Positions 1 through 10,884 of a stretch of 64,000 nt of DNA are shown here, in pieces; the first letter of the stretch is position 1; each line of letters opens with the position of its first letter. This DNA is from Symbiodinium natans (lineage: Eukaryota; Sar; Dinophyceae; Suessiales; Symbiodiniaceae). Below the pieces are notes generated by a model. It saw only the letters and a list, made by a program, of their open reading frames with translations. It was not told the DNA's origin and searched no databases. The stretch lies in assembly GCA_905221605.1 (NCBI GenBank), contig CAJNDS010002185.1, positions 540,318 through 604,317 on the forward strand, read 5' to 3'. Position numbers and translations under genes: made by a program.

Positions 1-186
1 CCCAAGATTCTTGTACATGTCTCAAACATCACAGATATCCAGAATATCCGAAATATTTGAACCGTGTGGGGAGTCTTGGGATTCAGATACACGAGAGAAG
101 CTACATCCCAGACACTTGGAACATCTGGAATATCTAGAATATCCAAGAATCTTGTACATGTCCCAAACATCACAGGTCTTAATGCT
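1..186. repeat. Left arm of an imperfect inverted repeat
   Basis: This stretch is built from short motifs such as ATATCCAGAATATCC and CCGTGTGGGGAGTCTTGG. Read as reverse complement it matches 2005-2290, including CCAAGACTCCCCACACGGTTCAAA and GGATATTCCAGATGTTCCAAGTG. The window begins inside it, so its outer end is not visible. The two arms enclose about 1.8 kb and may be the ends of one mobile element. No coding evidence. Confidence 0.7.
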
Positions 187-329
187 TGAGTGATTTTCTC
201 ACGTTCCTTCTTCCGAAACCCATGACGCAACCAATCTGCTCACTAGAAGTATCCGATGTCGAAGGTCTTGTCATTGTTGCAGAGAGGGTCGGAGATGATC
301 GGGGAGTAGGAGATGAGTGAGCAACGTCT

Positions 330-379
<50 letters not shown>

Positions 380-1778
380 GTTTGTGTGCATGGAGGCGAC
401 ACTGTCGTTGGGCTTCGCGGCGAAGGGCCGGGTCCCAGAAAGACACCTCGTCATCGTGGTGAGACTCAGAGATGCTCGCTCAACGGTCCGATTTCTTGTT
501 GTGCTGGTGTGCAGCAGGCGGGCGATTGGAAGGGACAAGCCTTTTTGCCATTGATTGCGTTTTAGGTGGTCAGTGTGCTGATTCATTGCCATGTTATGCC
601 AGTCCCTGGGATTTGACGGAGCTCAGCCAGACCTTGGCGGCCGTCCTGGCTTCCGAGGAGTTTGGTCCCGAAAGTTCTCGAATGATATATGGTGTTCGAC
701 TTTTGCCTGGTGAGGACGGGGTCCACAACCTGGCTCGAGCACAAGATGCCTCGGCTTTTGTAGCTGGCGTCCACGGCCGGTTGGAGGAGATCGCGCTGCT
801 GTGGCCTTAAACTACCCTGCAAAACCCTGCGAGAAAAACGCGTGGGAATAGGATTTTGAGACGCTTGCCTTCGTCTGCGACCACCGCCCACGTGACACAA
901 CAGGCGTGTGAGAACTGGGTTGAAAAACTGGCGACAAAGGTAGTTTTTGACCCACGGCCCATATACAAGGACGAACTCATAAGATGTTGATTCTGCGAGG
1001 CAGCAGATGCGCCAGTCTTTTTCTGTGCAAGCTCTGCTTCTCAAAGCCTGGGATCGGTTGTTGGGTTGTTTAGCGTTTCTTGCTTCTTGACTTATTGGTT
1101 TCGGGTCATAGAAGTTTCGGGTTTTTGAACCCTAGGTCCATTGTCTGTTGAGAAAGGGTTTGTAGTAGGGGTTGACTTGGAGCTCTTGGAAGGGAGGGCT
1201 CAGCCGCCTCATGGAAAGGGCGACGAGGCGCAAGCAATCTTGCAACCTGATAAGAGCCACGAGAACCCTGGAGTTCTGGACCCCAACTCTTCAAATGGGA
1301 CGTCTGGAAAAGGGGGCCCGCGCAGCCAAGCCACATTACGATAGGACATGGTCCTGGGTACGTGTTCAGCTGCTTTTGACTGTAGCGCCGATCCCCTATT
1401 AACTAGATTCATTCGCCCTCCTTCCAACCAGTCCCACTTGGGTTGCTATGGATGATGGACCCCTTGATGCAGCATAAGAATCTCGCGCTTTGCTCACGGG
1501 CTCATATGTTGCAGAAGCGCCAGCAAGCAGAAAGGTCCAGGTGCAAGCTCTGTTACATTGCCGCTTGCTTTGGCGCAAGTCGCAACTTTCACCAAAACGG
1601 TTCAGTGGCACGCGCGAGTCATTTGTCGCTAAAACACAGCATCGCGAACAAAGTGTGAACAAGGTGCGCAAAACAAGTGAGCTCGGAGTTTCACTTGCAG
1701 GAAGAAGACATTGTCACACAGAACTCTTGCGGAGCAAATAGTAGTAGTGAAGCTGCTTTGTAAGCGTGCAGGAAACGC
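187..1778. other. Interior of the inverted-repeat element, no recognised gene
   Basis: This stretch is nearly free of telomere-like repeats, unlike most of the window. A (GT)n microsatellite lies at about 332-389. An open frame at 472-810 (+, 112 codons) has a mixed, protein-like composition toward its end but matches no family I know and has no visible partner. I see no transposase motifs. Confidence 0.4.
332..389. repeat. (GT)n microsatellite
   Basis: An almost pure GT dinucleotide run with a few interruptions (GTGCGTGTGTTTGTGTGC) at its right end. Confidence 0.95.
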
Positions 1779-1950
1779 GCTTGAACAGAAACGTAGTGGA
1801 ACAAGTCGTTCAAGTAAAAATGTTGTATTTGTATAACGGTTGAAAAGGAACTTCGCGGAACACATCGTGCAAGTGCGAACGGTGTATTTGTATAATGTTT
1901 GAACAAGAAATTCACGGAACAAATCGTGCAAGTGAGAACCATGTACGTTG
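1779..1950 (+). repeat. Three diverged copies of a ~60-bp tandem unit
   Basis: Each unit has the form TTGAA-(A/C)AG-GAAC...GGAACA(C/A)(A)TCGT(G/T)CAAGT...GTATTTGTATAA. Copies start near 1779, 1842 and 1900. They lie just inside the right arm of the inverted repeat. Confidence 0.7.
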
Positions 1951-2004
1951 AAGTATATACACAAAGAAAACCAAGACTTCCGATACGGGACAATCGTTTC
2001 GCCA

Positions 2005-2290
2005 ATTCTAGATATCTGTGGTGTTTGAGACATTTGCAAAATCTGGGATATTCTGGATATTCCAGATGTTCCAAGTGTTTGGGATGTAGCTTTTCCCGTG
2101 TGTCTAAACTCCAACCAAGACTCCCCACACGGTTCAAACATTTCGGATATTCTAGACATTTATGATGTTTGAGAAATTTACGAACATGTGGGATATTCAC
2201 TTTGCGAATTTCCTAGATATCTGTGATGTTTGAGACATTTGCAAACATCGTGGATATTCCAGATATTCCAGATGTTCCAAGTGTTTACGA
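2005..2290. repeat. Right arm of the inverted repeat (blocks A-B-A')
   Basis: Blocks A (about 2009-2087) and A' (2205-2290) are near copies of each other (AGATATCTGTG(G/A)TGTTTGAGACATTTGCAAA...CCAGATGTTCCAAGTGTTT). Between them block B carries CCAAGACTCCCCACACGGTTC. The whole is the reverse-complement counterpart of 1-186. Confidence 0.7.
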
Positions 2291-2334
2291 ACTTGTTAAG
2301 CAAGAAGGTGGATCACAGGAGGCTCTGTTACCAT

Positions 2335-2495
2335 ATATCTATATCTATATCTACATCTATATCCATATCTATATCTATATCTATATCTATATCTATATCT
2401 ATATCTATATCTATATCTATATCTTGTGCGCACTATATCTATATCTATATCTATATCTACATCTACATCTATATCTATACCTATATCTGATCTAC
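2335..2495. repeat. (CTATAT)n hexanucleotide microsatellite
   Basis: CTATAT/CTACAT hexamers run for about 160 bp, with one interruption (TTGTGCGCACTA) near 2424. The open frames across it encode only low-complexity Tyr/Ile/Leu repeats and are not genes. Confidence 0.95.
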
Positions 2496-2721
2496 ATCGA
2501 AGGTATAGCTATCATAGTCCCATACGGTCACTGGCAATCCAGCGCCACATCAAAACCACGGCCCCTGTTGTGTGGGCTTTCCGGGCTTCAGGGCTTTCCG
2601 GAGCAAGGGCAGCCCAGGAAAGGCAATCGGCCTTAGGTTCACTTGTTGTGTCTGACCGCAGAACCTCAAAGTCCTACGCTGGTGGGTAGGACGGTTCCAT
2701 GGGGGTTGCCTAAGAAAGGGG

Positions 2722-2815
2722 CACCTCATTGGTCCGTATCATAAGGGCATCCTACTGTTTGGGGATCTTAAAAACGGGGGGTCCCCTATTTTCGTAAACC
2801 CCTACGTCTCCCAAG
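2722..2815 (+). repeat. Dispersed repeat, family C, copy 1
   Basis: Shares ATTGG(G)TCC, ATCCTACT(G/A)TTT and CTATTTT(T)CGTAAACC(C/T)C(T/C)ACGT, in order and spacing, with 48826-48905. The flanks are telomere-repeat-poor intergenic or intron DNA. Looks like a short non-autonomous element; no terminal repeats could be fixed. Confidence 0.55.
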
Positions 2816-3234
2816 GATCCCGGAACCAAGACCACGCCTTCCTTTGATCCTACCCTAAACAACCCCGAGCCCCAAAAAGACGAGGCACCCAACATGCACT
2901 ACGGCACCGCCAGCGCCCCAGGAAAAGCTCCCTTCAGGGAAGGATGGTTTCATCTTCAGGGTGCTCGTTTTGAGGCGAGATGTATGAGCAGGGTGCACTT
3001 GAGACCCAAGAATCCAGGATTGGGGGACTTCGGAATCTTTAAGCGCTAAAGCCCGAAGACCAACCGTGCTGCCCAAAATGCGGCCCTGGACCTCTTGCGG
3101 CAAACTTATCGGAAGGCCAGCAGAACCACCAGGCCAGGCATGAATTGGGTTTGGGCAGGTGTCTCGGCCCCTACGAAAGTCCCAATCCTGCTGCGCCCCA
3201 AGCCCAGAAGCCCTTACTCCCTTCGGCGCGGCAG

Positions 3235-4926
3235 GTCAAGACCTTCCTTGCCGAAAAGGGCTTCGGGTTCATTGACTGCGTGACGTCGATCGAAGGCCTT
3301 CCGACAGCCCTGAAATCCAAGAGCATGAATGCCAATCTCCCGAAACCCTAGACCCGAAAAACCCCTAACCCCCTAACCCCCTAAACCCCTAACCCCCTAA
3401 ACCCCTAAACCCCTAAACCCCTAAACCCCTAAACCCCTAAACCCCTAAACCCCTAAACCCCTAAACCCCTAAACCCCTAAACCCCTAAACCCCTAAACCC
3501 CTAAACCCTAAAGCCCAAACCCACAACTTCACGTCCAGCTCTGGGAGCCCCTGCACCCCTCAAGCCCTCCAGTCTTTGACCCCGTGGGGCTGTTTGGGTG
3601 TAAGTATGGAGGGGTTTAGGGTTTAGGGTTTAGGGTTTAGGGTTTCGGGTGAAGGGTGCGGCGGCTATCTTCGGCCGGTTGGGCAAGGAGGTTGCCTTTA
3701 AAGCCCCAGTCGACAGGGGACATCTTCTTCTCAAAGAACGAGCTCCCTTCAGAGTTGGCGGCGCCTCCCCTGCCAAGTGGGCTCCGGGGATCGTGTTCCA
3801 AAAGCTTGAACCCTGAACCCCAAACCCCAAAAGCCAAAACCCGACCATAAAGCCCTTCCCTTGAGGCCCTTCCCTGCAAAGTTACCCACGCTCTCTTAGC
3901 AGCCAGCCTTGTCGCGCCGAAAGACCTGTAATCTCTACAGCCGACACCTGAACCTTGAACAGCACTTCGCAAGCCACAACCTCAACCCCTCCCCACATGA
4001 AATCCCATGCATTCGGTTCAGGATTTGGGGTTTAGGGTGTAGGGTTTTTGGTTTGGGGTTTTAGGGCTTGGGTTTAGGGCTCTGGAATTGGGGTTCAGTC
4101 CTTCTTCAAAGGCATTTGAGTGCTCCGGGCTCTGGACCTTCTTGCGCGCACTCCGGACCTGTTGCTGCTGCTATGTTTCAGATTGCACAGAGGCTTCCTG
4201 ATTGCCTTGAACCCCTAAACCCTAAACTCTAAACCCTAAACCCTAAACCCTAAATCCTGAACCTCGTAGGGGATCCCAGGAAGCCAAAGAGCTGCGCGGC
4301 AAGTCCGTGCAGTTCGAGATCACCATGGGCAAGGCGACAAGAGTGTCGGGTTCGGGTCTAAGGGTGAGGGTGTGGTTTGGGGACTCGACACCGTAAACCC
4401 ACACCCTGAAACCTCAGCCTCAAACCCTCTCCCTTAACCCTAAACCCTAAATCCAAAACCCTAAATAAACCTCAAGAGGTTCAGGGATTGCGTTTCTGGG
4501 CAGCGGAGGAGTTTGGCATCCCAATAGGCAAGGGTTTTCGGGTTATGAGGGATTTTGGGGTTTAGGGTTTTGGGGGTTCCGTTGTTTTAGGGTTTAGGGT
4601 TTAGGGTTTAGGGTTTTGGGTTTTTAGGGTTCTGGGGTTTTAGGGTTCTTAGAGTTTAGAGGGCTTGATGGCTTTAGGGCCTGTGGCTTGGTGGCCTGGA
4701 GAGCTAAAGCCCAAAAGTCTTAAACCCAAAGCCCAAAAGCCCTATATCCGTACAGCCCTAAAACCCTAAAACCCGAATCCCTACACCTAAGGCCCTAAAT
4801 CCCTAAAGCCCTAAAGCCCCAAAGCCTTGAAACCCCTCAAAACCCTCAACGCGCCCCAAAGCTGTAGCTGTCGGTTTGATTCGCAAGGATGGTCGGAACC
4901 GGGCGACCAGTGCCGCTTGCCTTCGG
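3235..4926 (+). CDS. Cold-shock domain 1, split over four mini-exons
   Basis: Four exons read in order give a complete CSD, a small single-strand nucleic-acid-binding beta-barrel. Exon 1 (3235-3279, after GCGGCAG) encodes VKTFLAEKGFGFIDC, with the RNP1-type KGFGFI core. Exon 2 (3710-3757, after CCCCAG) encodes STGDIFFSKNELPSEL, with the RNP2-like DIFF. Exon 3 (4280-4333, after TCCCAG) encodes EAKELRGKSVQFEITMGK. Exon 4 starts at 4888 after GCAAG and encodes DGRNRATSAA; its end is uncertain. Donors would be GT (intron 1) and GC (introns 2, 3). All joins are in phase 0 and match CSD order and length. The splice sites are inferred by eye. The introns (430-550 nt) are mostly telomere-like repeats. 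It could be part of a larger protein or a relic. Confidence 0.75.
3358..3511. repeat. (CCCCTAAA)n telomere-like octamer array
   Basis: About 18 near-perfect octamers on the C-rich strand inside intron 1 of CSD1. A short TTTAGGG run near 3608-3642 follows before exon 2. Confidence 0.95.
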
Positions 4927-5894
4927 GGTTCTAGGGCTGAGGACTCGAGTGCAGGGGTTTAGGGCTTTAGGGGTTTAGGGGGTTGAGGGGCTTAGGGGCC
5001 TTTAGCAGGTCCATGGGTTGAGATCTACCCAGAGTCTTGGCGATCGGCGGGTTTGGGGTTTGGGTTTGGGGTTTTAGGGCGTTTAGCGCACTGCTCTAAA
5101 CCCCGTTTGGGGTGTAGGTCTTGGGGGTCAAATTCGGGCTTTAGGTAGTGTGCGAGCTTCTAGTGCTTTGATTCAAGGCTTAGGGTTTGGGTTTTTTTGG
5201 CTTAGGGCTAGGGTTCATTGATAAGACCTGAACCCTAACCCCCAGGCACAAATTGAGAAGTATGCCAAGTTGATCCTTTTCTCCGACCCGTGCCCCCCCC
5301 CCCCCACCTACGCCAAGTTCCTTGCAGCAGAGAGCGCGACGTGCGAGAATTGTGAAGCCCTGAAGCCCCAAGCCCCTGAACCCCCAAACCCTGAATCCCA
5401 AAACTTCTAAACATCTCAACCCGAACCCCTCAACCCTACATCCTAAAGCACCAAACCCCACAACCCGCAGCCTCTCCCGAAAGAAGGTCACGGAGTGCTC
5501 CAAGGCGGGGCAGGGTATTCTTCAAGGGGATTAAGGGGGTTAGGGTTTCGGTTCTCGGGGTTTAGGGGTTTAGAGGTTTAGAGGTTTCGGGGGAAAGGTT
5601 CAGGGTATAGGGGTTTAGGGTTTAAGGTTCAGGGTTTGGTGAGCGTGGGTGGGTCTTTTCGGGCCCCCAAGCCCCTGCATCAGAGGTAGAGGCCAGAGAT
5701 CCCCCAACTTCAGCGAGCCTTCTTCACTTGGTGCAAGGCTGCACCCTGAACCCTAGACCCTAAACCCGAGACCCGACAGCTTAGACCTTAAACCCTAAGT
5801 CTTAAACCCAAAATCTAAACCCTAAACCCTAAACCCTAAACCCCAAACCCTAAATCCTAAAACCCCCCAGTCGGCCTTGTTGGGGCTCTTGTTG
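4927..5894. other. Repeat-rich intron-like stretch
   Basis: Mixed, degenerate TTTAGGG and CCCTAAA blocks. A possible short exon near 5488-5514 (after AAGAAG; VTECSKAGQ) is too short to support alone. A C-run lies near 5291-5305. Confidence 0.4.
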
Positions 5895-5895
5895 C

Positions 5896-5958
5896 TCCCC
5901 ACAGCGAATCGCGGAGGAGATGGTGGAGCGCGCCATGTCCGCGGCACCCAAGCCCCAG
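5896..5958 (+). CDS. Candidate linker exon between CSD1 and CSD2
   Basis: After a clear pyrimidine-CAG acceptor (CTCCCCACAG) an open frame encodes RIAEEMVERAMSAAPKPQ, an amphipathic, Ala-rich linker-like peptide, followed by possible GC or GA donors. It has the same strand and exon size as the CSD exons. No family match. Confidence 0.4.
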
Positions 5959-6034
5959 GCAGGATGTTTGCGTGTGATTATGGGTTTTGCTCCTTTTTGG
6001 GTTCAGGGGTTGGTGTTTAGAGACTATGTTTGGC

Positions 6035-6340
6035 TTTAGACCCCAAGCCCCCAAGCCCCGAAGCCCTGAAGCCCCGAAGCCCCGAAGCCCCGAAGCCCCG
6101 AAGCCCCGAAGCCCCGAGGCCCCGAAGCCCCGAAGCCCCGAAGCCCCGAAGCCCCCAAGCCCCCAAGCCCCGAAGCCCCGAAGCCCCGAAGCCCGAAGCC
6201 CCGAAGCCCCGAAGCCCCGAAGCCCCGAAGCCCCCAAGCCCCCCCCTAAGCCCCCAAGCCCCGAAGCCCCGAAGCCCCGAAGCCCCGAAGCCCCGAAGCC
6301 CCGAAGCCCCCAAGCCCCCAAGCCCCCAAGCCCCCAAGCC
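6035..6340. repeat. (CCCCGAAG C)n nonamer array
   Basis: About 33 copies of a 9-bp unit, CCCCGAAGC with CCCCCAAGC variants, open in several frames as PKPRSPEA-type repeats. The reading frames follow from the unit length divisible by three and are not taken as a gene. Probably a diverged telomere-like unit (CCCTAAA to CCCGAAGC) that was amplified. Confidence 0.9.
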
Positions 6341-6434
6341 CCAAGCCCTAAAACCCTGCCAGCCCAAAGCCCTAAAACCCTGCCAGCCCAAATAGCCTTC
6401 CCAAATGCGCCTCCTCACTGATAGGGCGCACCAG

Positions 6435-9400
6435 CCACCGGGACCGTCAAGTCCTATAGCGAACGCCTCGAGCTCAGTGGAACATTTGCCTGGACCCCAA
6501 GGCTGTTGCAGTTTCAGGTTTATTTATTTATTTATCTATTAATTTATTTATGTATTTATGTATTTATGTATTTATTTATTTATTTATGTATTTATTTATT
6601 TATTTATTTATTTATTCATTTATTTAGTTATATATTCATATATGCATATGTCTCTCGATATAAATAAGTATATAGGATACATATACATATACATATATTG
6701 TATGCAGGGCTTAACTTTTCTCTCCCTCTCTATATGCATATATAGGTAGGGATTAAACTTTCACATATAGGGTTTAAGCTTTATAGTATATAGGGTTTAC
6801 GGGTTTGGGGGATATGGGGGCTTAGTTTTTGCCCACACCAAACACCACGCCCCAAGCAATCAGGGAGCCACCCCGAAACACAGAAGCTCCAACATGTAGC
6901 CACCGTAATAAACCCTCTTCAAATGCCCAAGCCTTCAAACTCAAGACCCCAGAGCAGCCCCAGGCTCCCTAAAGCCCAAACAGCAAAGCTCTAAACCCTA
7001 CACCCTGTCCCCTCTAAACCCTAAGCCCTAAGCCCTAAGCCCTAAGCCCTAAGCCCTAAGCCCTAAGCCCTAAGCCCTAAGCCCTAAGCCCTAAGCCCTA
7101 AACCCTAAACCCTAAACCCTAAACCCTAAACCCCTGAACCCTAAACCCTAAACCCTAAAGCCTGAACCCCCAAACCTCATGCATCAAGCCCCTTCATGTC
7201 GGGGGGGGGGGGTGCCTTCGCGAGGCAATGGCTACGGCTTCCTTGCGCTCCAGCCACTCGCCTTGCCTGCGGCCAGCGCGCTGTTTCATGGCCATCGGGT
7301 TCGAGATCCTAAGCCCTCACTTAGAGCCTAGGAAGGTGTGGGTTTAGGGTTCAGGGTTCAGGGTCTAGGGTTTAGGGTTTAGGGTTTAGGGGCGCAGGAA
7401 GGTGTAGGAGTTAGGGCATTGGTCCTCAGCAGCTTCCGAACGTCTACACACCCGATAGAAGCTAGCGAGAGAACCCAAAGACCCCAGTGCCCAGAAGGCC
7501 CTGCGTCCTACAAGCCCTAAACGGGCATAGGGTCAAGTCCTGTAAGCCCCAGAACGCTTAGAGACCCTAATGTGCTAGAGCCTTATACGCCCTAAAGTAG
7601 GGTGCAGAGATTAGAATTTCGGGTTTAGGGTGGGTGCTCCCCTTCCTGTCTGCCGAGGGAGGACGAAGCAACGCCGCCTCGCGATGCCCAGTTCAAAGGC
7701 GGCCCAAGACCATTGAGGTTTAGGCTTCAGGCTTCAGGCTTAAGGGTTTTCTAGGACCGAGAGTAGGCCCTGATTCCCCTTTCTTAGGGCAAGCTCTTGG
7801 ATTTTGGAGGGCCAGCGCAGGCCTGCGAGCGTTCAGGGCTTGGGGAGCTGCAGTGTTCGACGGCGGGGTTCGGGATTTTGAGGCTTTAGGACTAATAGAA
7901 AGGGTTAGGGCTTAGGGTTGAGGGTTTAAAGGTTTAGGGTTTAGCCTCCCCCTACACCCTCCCACGCCCACACGCACAGGCACAAACAACCAAAAGCCCT
8001 CAAACCACCCCGACCCCAAACATTGCAATCACAAACAGACAAAAACTCCCCCACCCCCACCCTTCCCGAACCAATCCTTCAGGCCCTGATCCCCAAACCC
8101 TGAACCCTAAACCCCAAACCCGAAACCCCTAAACCCCTAAACCCCAAAACCCCAAAAACTCAAAACCCCTCAACCCCTCAACCCCTTAACCCCTCAACCC
8201 CTCAACCCCTCAACCCCTCAACCCCTCAACCCCTCAACCCCTCAACCCCTCAACCCCTCAACCCCTCAACCCCTAAACCCCTAAACCCCCAAAACCTTAA
8301 ACCCCTAATACCCAAAGACCCGACACCCAAACCCCTGAACCCCCAAAACCCCTAAACCCCCAAACCTTAAACCCTAAACCCCTTAATCCCCTAAACCCCT
8401 AAACCCCAAACCCCACCCCCTAAAACCCCTTACCCTAAACCCTAAAACCCCTTAAGCCCCTAAGCCCCTAAACCCCAAAACCCAAAATCCCGACACCCTA
8501 AACCCCTTCGTGTGCTCTTGGAGTGAAGCCAAAGTGACCCTAAACACCAAAACCCAAAATCCTGAAACCCTTAGGCCTTAACCCTGAACCCTAAACCCTA
8601 AACCCTAAACCCTAAACCCTAAACCCTAAACCGTAAACCCTAAGCCCTAAACCCTAAACCCTAAACCCTAAACCCTAAACCCTAAACCCTAAACCCTAAA
8701 CCCATTCTTGTGCTCTTAGAGAGAAGCCGAAGCGCCGAGGCTCCGACCTCAGCCCAGGGCTCCAGTCTTTGGGCTGGGCCCTCGTCGGCCGGGGCCTGAG
8801 GTTTAGGGTTTAGGGTTTAGGGTTTGGGGTTTAGGGTTAAGGGTTTGGGGTTTAGGGTTTAGGGTTTGGGGTTTAGGGTTAAGGGTTTGGGGTTTAGGGT
8901 TTAGGGTTTGGGGTTTGGGGTTTAGGGTTTGGGGCTAGGGGTTTGGGGTTAAGGGTTTGGGGTTTCGGGTTGAGGTTTGGGGTTTGGGCTTTGGGGTTTG
9001 GGGTTTAGGGTTAAGGGTTTGGGGTTTGGGGTTAAGGGTCAAGGGTTTAGGGGTTTCGGGGTTTGGGGGCGAGGGTTTGGGGTCTGGGGTTAGGGTTTGG
9101 GATTTAGGGGGTTCAGGGCTCGGGGGGTTCCTGGTTTGGGGTGTTCAGAATTCAGGCATTTTGGGGCCTCTTCTTCTTTTTCGTTGTGTAGGGCTTTTGA
9201 GTTTTGGGTCTTTAGACTTTACGTTTTAGGGGGGACAGGATTTGTGGGATTCAGGGGTTCGTGGCCATGATTTGCGGACAAAGGTTTGGGTCCCAAAGCC
9301 CGGACCATCAACAGCTGATGCCCATGATGCGCAAAGGTTTGGGTCCCAAAGCCCGGACCATCAACAGCTGATGCCTATGATGCGCGAAGGTTTGGGTCCC

Positions 9401-10884
9401 GAAGCCCGGACCATCAACAGCTGATGCCCATGATGCGCGAAGGTTTGGGTCCCGAAGCCCGGACCATTAACAGCTGATGCCCATGATGCGCGAAGGTTTG
9501 GGTCCCAAAGCCCGGACCATCAGCAGCTGATGCGCAAAGTTTTGGGTCCCAAAGCCCAACAGCTAATGCCCATGATGCGCGAAGGTTTGCGTCCCAAAGC
9601 CGTCAACAGCTGATGCCCATGATGCGCGAAGGTTTGGGTCCCAAAGCCCGGACCATCAGCAGCTGATGCCCATGATGCGCGAAGCTTTGGGTCTCAAAGC
9701 CCGGACCGTCAACAGCTGATGCCCATGATGCGCGAAAGGTTTGGGTCCCAAAGCCCAGACCGTCAACAGCTGATGCCCATGATGCGCGAAGGTTTGGGTC
9801 CCAAAGCCCCGACCATCAGCAGCTGATGCCCATGATGCGCAAAGGTTTGTGTCCCAAAGCCCGGACCGTCAACAGCTGATGCCCATGATGCGCGAAGGTT
9901 TGGGTCCCAAAGCCCAGACCATCAGCAGCTGATGCCCATGATGCGCAAAGGTTTGGGTCCCAAAGCCCGGACCATTAACAGCTAATGCCCATGATGCGCG
10001 AAGGTTTGGGTCCCAAAGCCCGGACCGTCAACAGCTGATGCCCATGATGCGCGAAGGTTTGGGTCCTAAAGCCCGGACCATGAGTAGCTGATGCCCATGA
10101 TGCGCAAAGGTTTGTGTCCCAAAGCCCGGACCATCAACAGCTGATGCCCATGATGCGCGAAGGTTTGGGTCTCAAAGCCCGGACCATCAGCAGCTGATGC
10201 CCATGATGCGCAAAGGTTTGGGTCCCAAAGCCCGGACCGTCAACAGCTAGCCCGGACCATCAGCAGCTGATGCCCATGATGCGCGAAGGTTTGGGTCTTC
10301 AGCTCTTCAGGCTTGCCAGGGTTGTTTTGGGCATTCGCCTCTTCTTTGTTTCCGGCAGTCAACAACAGGTCGCCCCCCCCCAAAAAAAAAACCGAAAACC
10401 CACTTGAAGCATGAACCCTAAGCCCTAAACCCTAAACCACAAATCCTAAGGCCTACAGCCCGAATAACTAAACCCCCTAAATACCCGAAAAAGCCCTAAA
10501 AACCCTAAGAGCCCAAAATGCCCCTATGCCCTCAACCCTAGACCCCCCCAAGAATCCTAAACCTGGAATAATAAACACGCTAAACCCCCCCCCTCCCCCA
10601 AACCCAACCCTAAACCGAAACCTCTAAACCCTAAACCACAAACCCTAAACCCCTAAACCCTAAACCCCTAAACTCCAAACCCTAAAACCCTAGACCTCCC
10701 CCCCCCCCCCCTCGCCCAAATCCCCAAAATCCCTGAGATCCTTGCCCTAAACCCCAAACCCCAAACCCCAAGCCCTAAACCCTAAACCCAAACCCTAAAC
10801 CCTAAACCCTACTGAGATCCTTGCCCAGGTGTAGAGGTGCAATGCCAGGTGCATCAGCTTCCCGATGGCAAGCTCAAGGCTCCC
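6435..10884 (+). CDS. Cold-shock domain 2, split exons
   Basis: Exon a (6435-6464, after CACCAG) encodes TGTVKSYSE, the classical CSD start GxVKxY. A GC donor in phase 1 joins it to exon b (7225-7298, after CGCGAG), which encodes NGYGFLAL near its start (RNP1) and ALFHGHR near its end (RNP2-like, xxFH). A C-terminal exon lies at 10829-10884 after TTGCCCAG and encodes VEVQCQVHQLPDGKLKAP, the usual last strands of a CSD, ending at a good GTGAGG donor. The strand 3-4 segment between 7299 and 10828 was not found, so the domain is incomplete as read. The 53-bp minisatellite lies in the last gap. Confidence 0.5.
6518..6632. repeat. (TTTA)n microsatellite
   Basis: TTTA tetranucleotide run with TGTA and TCTA variants, followed by AT-rich sequence with TATACATA motifs to about 6745. 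Confidence 0.9.
7014..7152. repeat. (CCCTAAG)n then (CCCTAAA)n block
   Basis: About 11 copies of the variant heptamer CCCTAAG change abruptly to CCCTAAA copies. This precedes CSD2 exon b. Confidence 0.9.
7299..8096. other. Intron-like stretch with degenerate heptamers
   Basis: TTTAGGG-rich at the left and Ca-rich at the right. A MITE-like fragment starting CTAGGACCGAGAGTAGGCCC lies at 7751 (family B, see 44711). I see no supported exon. Confidence 0.4.
8097..8703. repeat. Mixed CCCCTAAA / CCCCTCAA / CCCTAAA arrays
   Basis: CCCCTCAA octamers (about 8165-8270), CCCCTAAA octamers around them and CCCTAAA heptamers at 8583-8703. A 28-bp unit, TTC(G/T)TGTGCTCTT(G/A)GAG(T/A)GAAGCC(A/G)AAG, occurs twice (8507 and 8705), each time directly after a heptamer block. 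This suggests a local duplication. Confidence 0.85.
8797..9075. repeat. TTTAGGG / TTTGGGG array
   Basis: G-rich strand heptamers with regular alternation of GGTTTAGGG and GGTTTGGGG and some GGTTAAGGG variants. They merge into diverged G-rich sequence up to the minisatellite at 9268. Confidence 0.9.
9268..10300 (+). repeat. 53-bp minisatellite, about 20 copies
   Basis: Unit of about 53 bp: ATGATGCGCGAAGGTTTGGG plus TCCCAAAGCCCGGACCATCA plus ACAGCTGATGCCC. Copies alternate between GCGCGAAGG and GCGCAAAGG and between CATCAACAG, CATCAGCAG and CGTCAACAG. A few are shortened (near 9530-9560, 9595 and 10240). Each unit contains the palindrome CAGCTG and a GGTCC/GGACC stem. Every frame meets stops or loses phase, so it is not coding. 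Confidence 0.95.
10301..10828. other. Intron-like stretch, C-rich heptamers
   Basis: Loose CCCTAAA-type repeats, a C9A10 homopolymer junction (about 10372-10390) and C-runs. No exon seen until the CAG at 10827. Confidence 0.5.

Noticed and set aside
2223-2689. Plus-strand frames of 86-137 codons
   Set aside because: They are made of the (CTATAT)n microsatellite.
5857-6421. Pro/Lys/Ser repeat frames (PKPRSPEA type) on both strands
   Set aside because: A 9-bp tandem repeat is open in all frames. No flanking gene structure supports translation.
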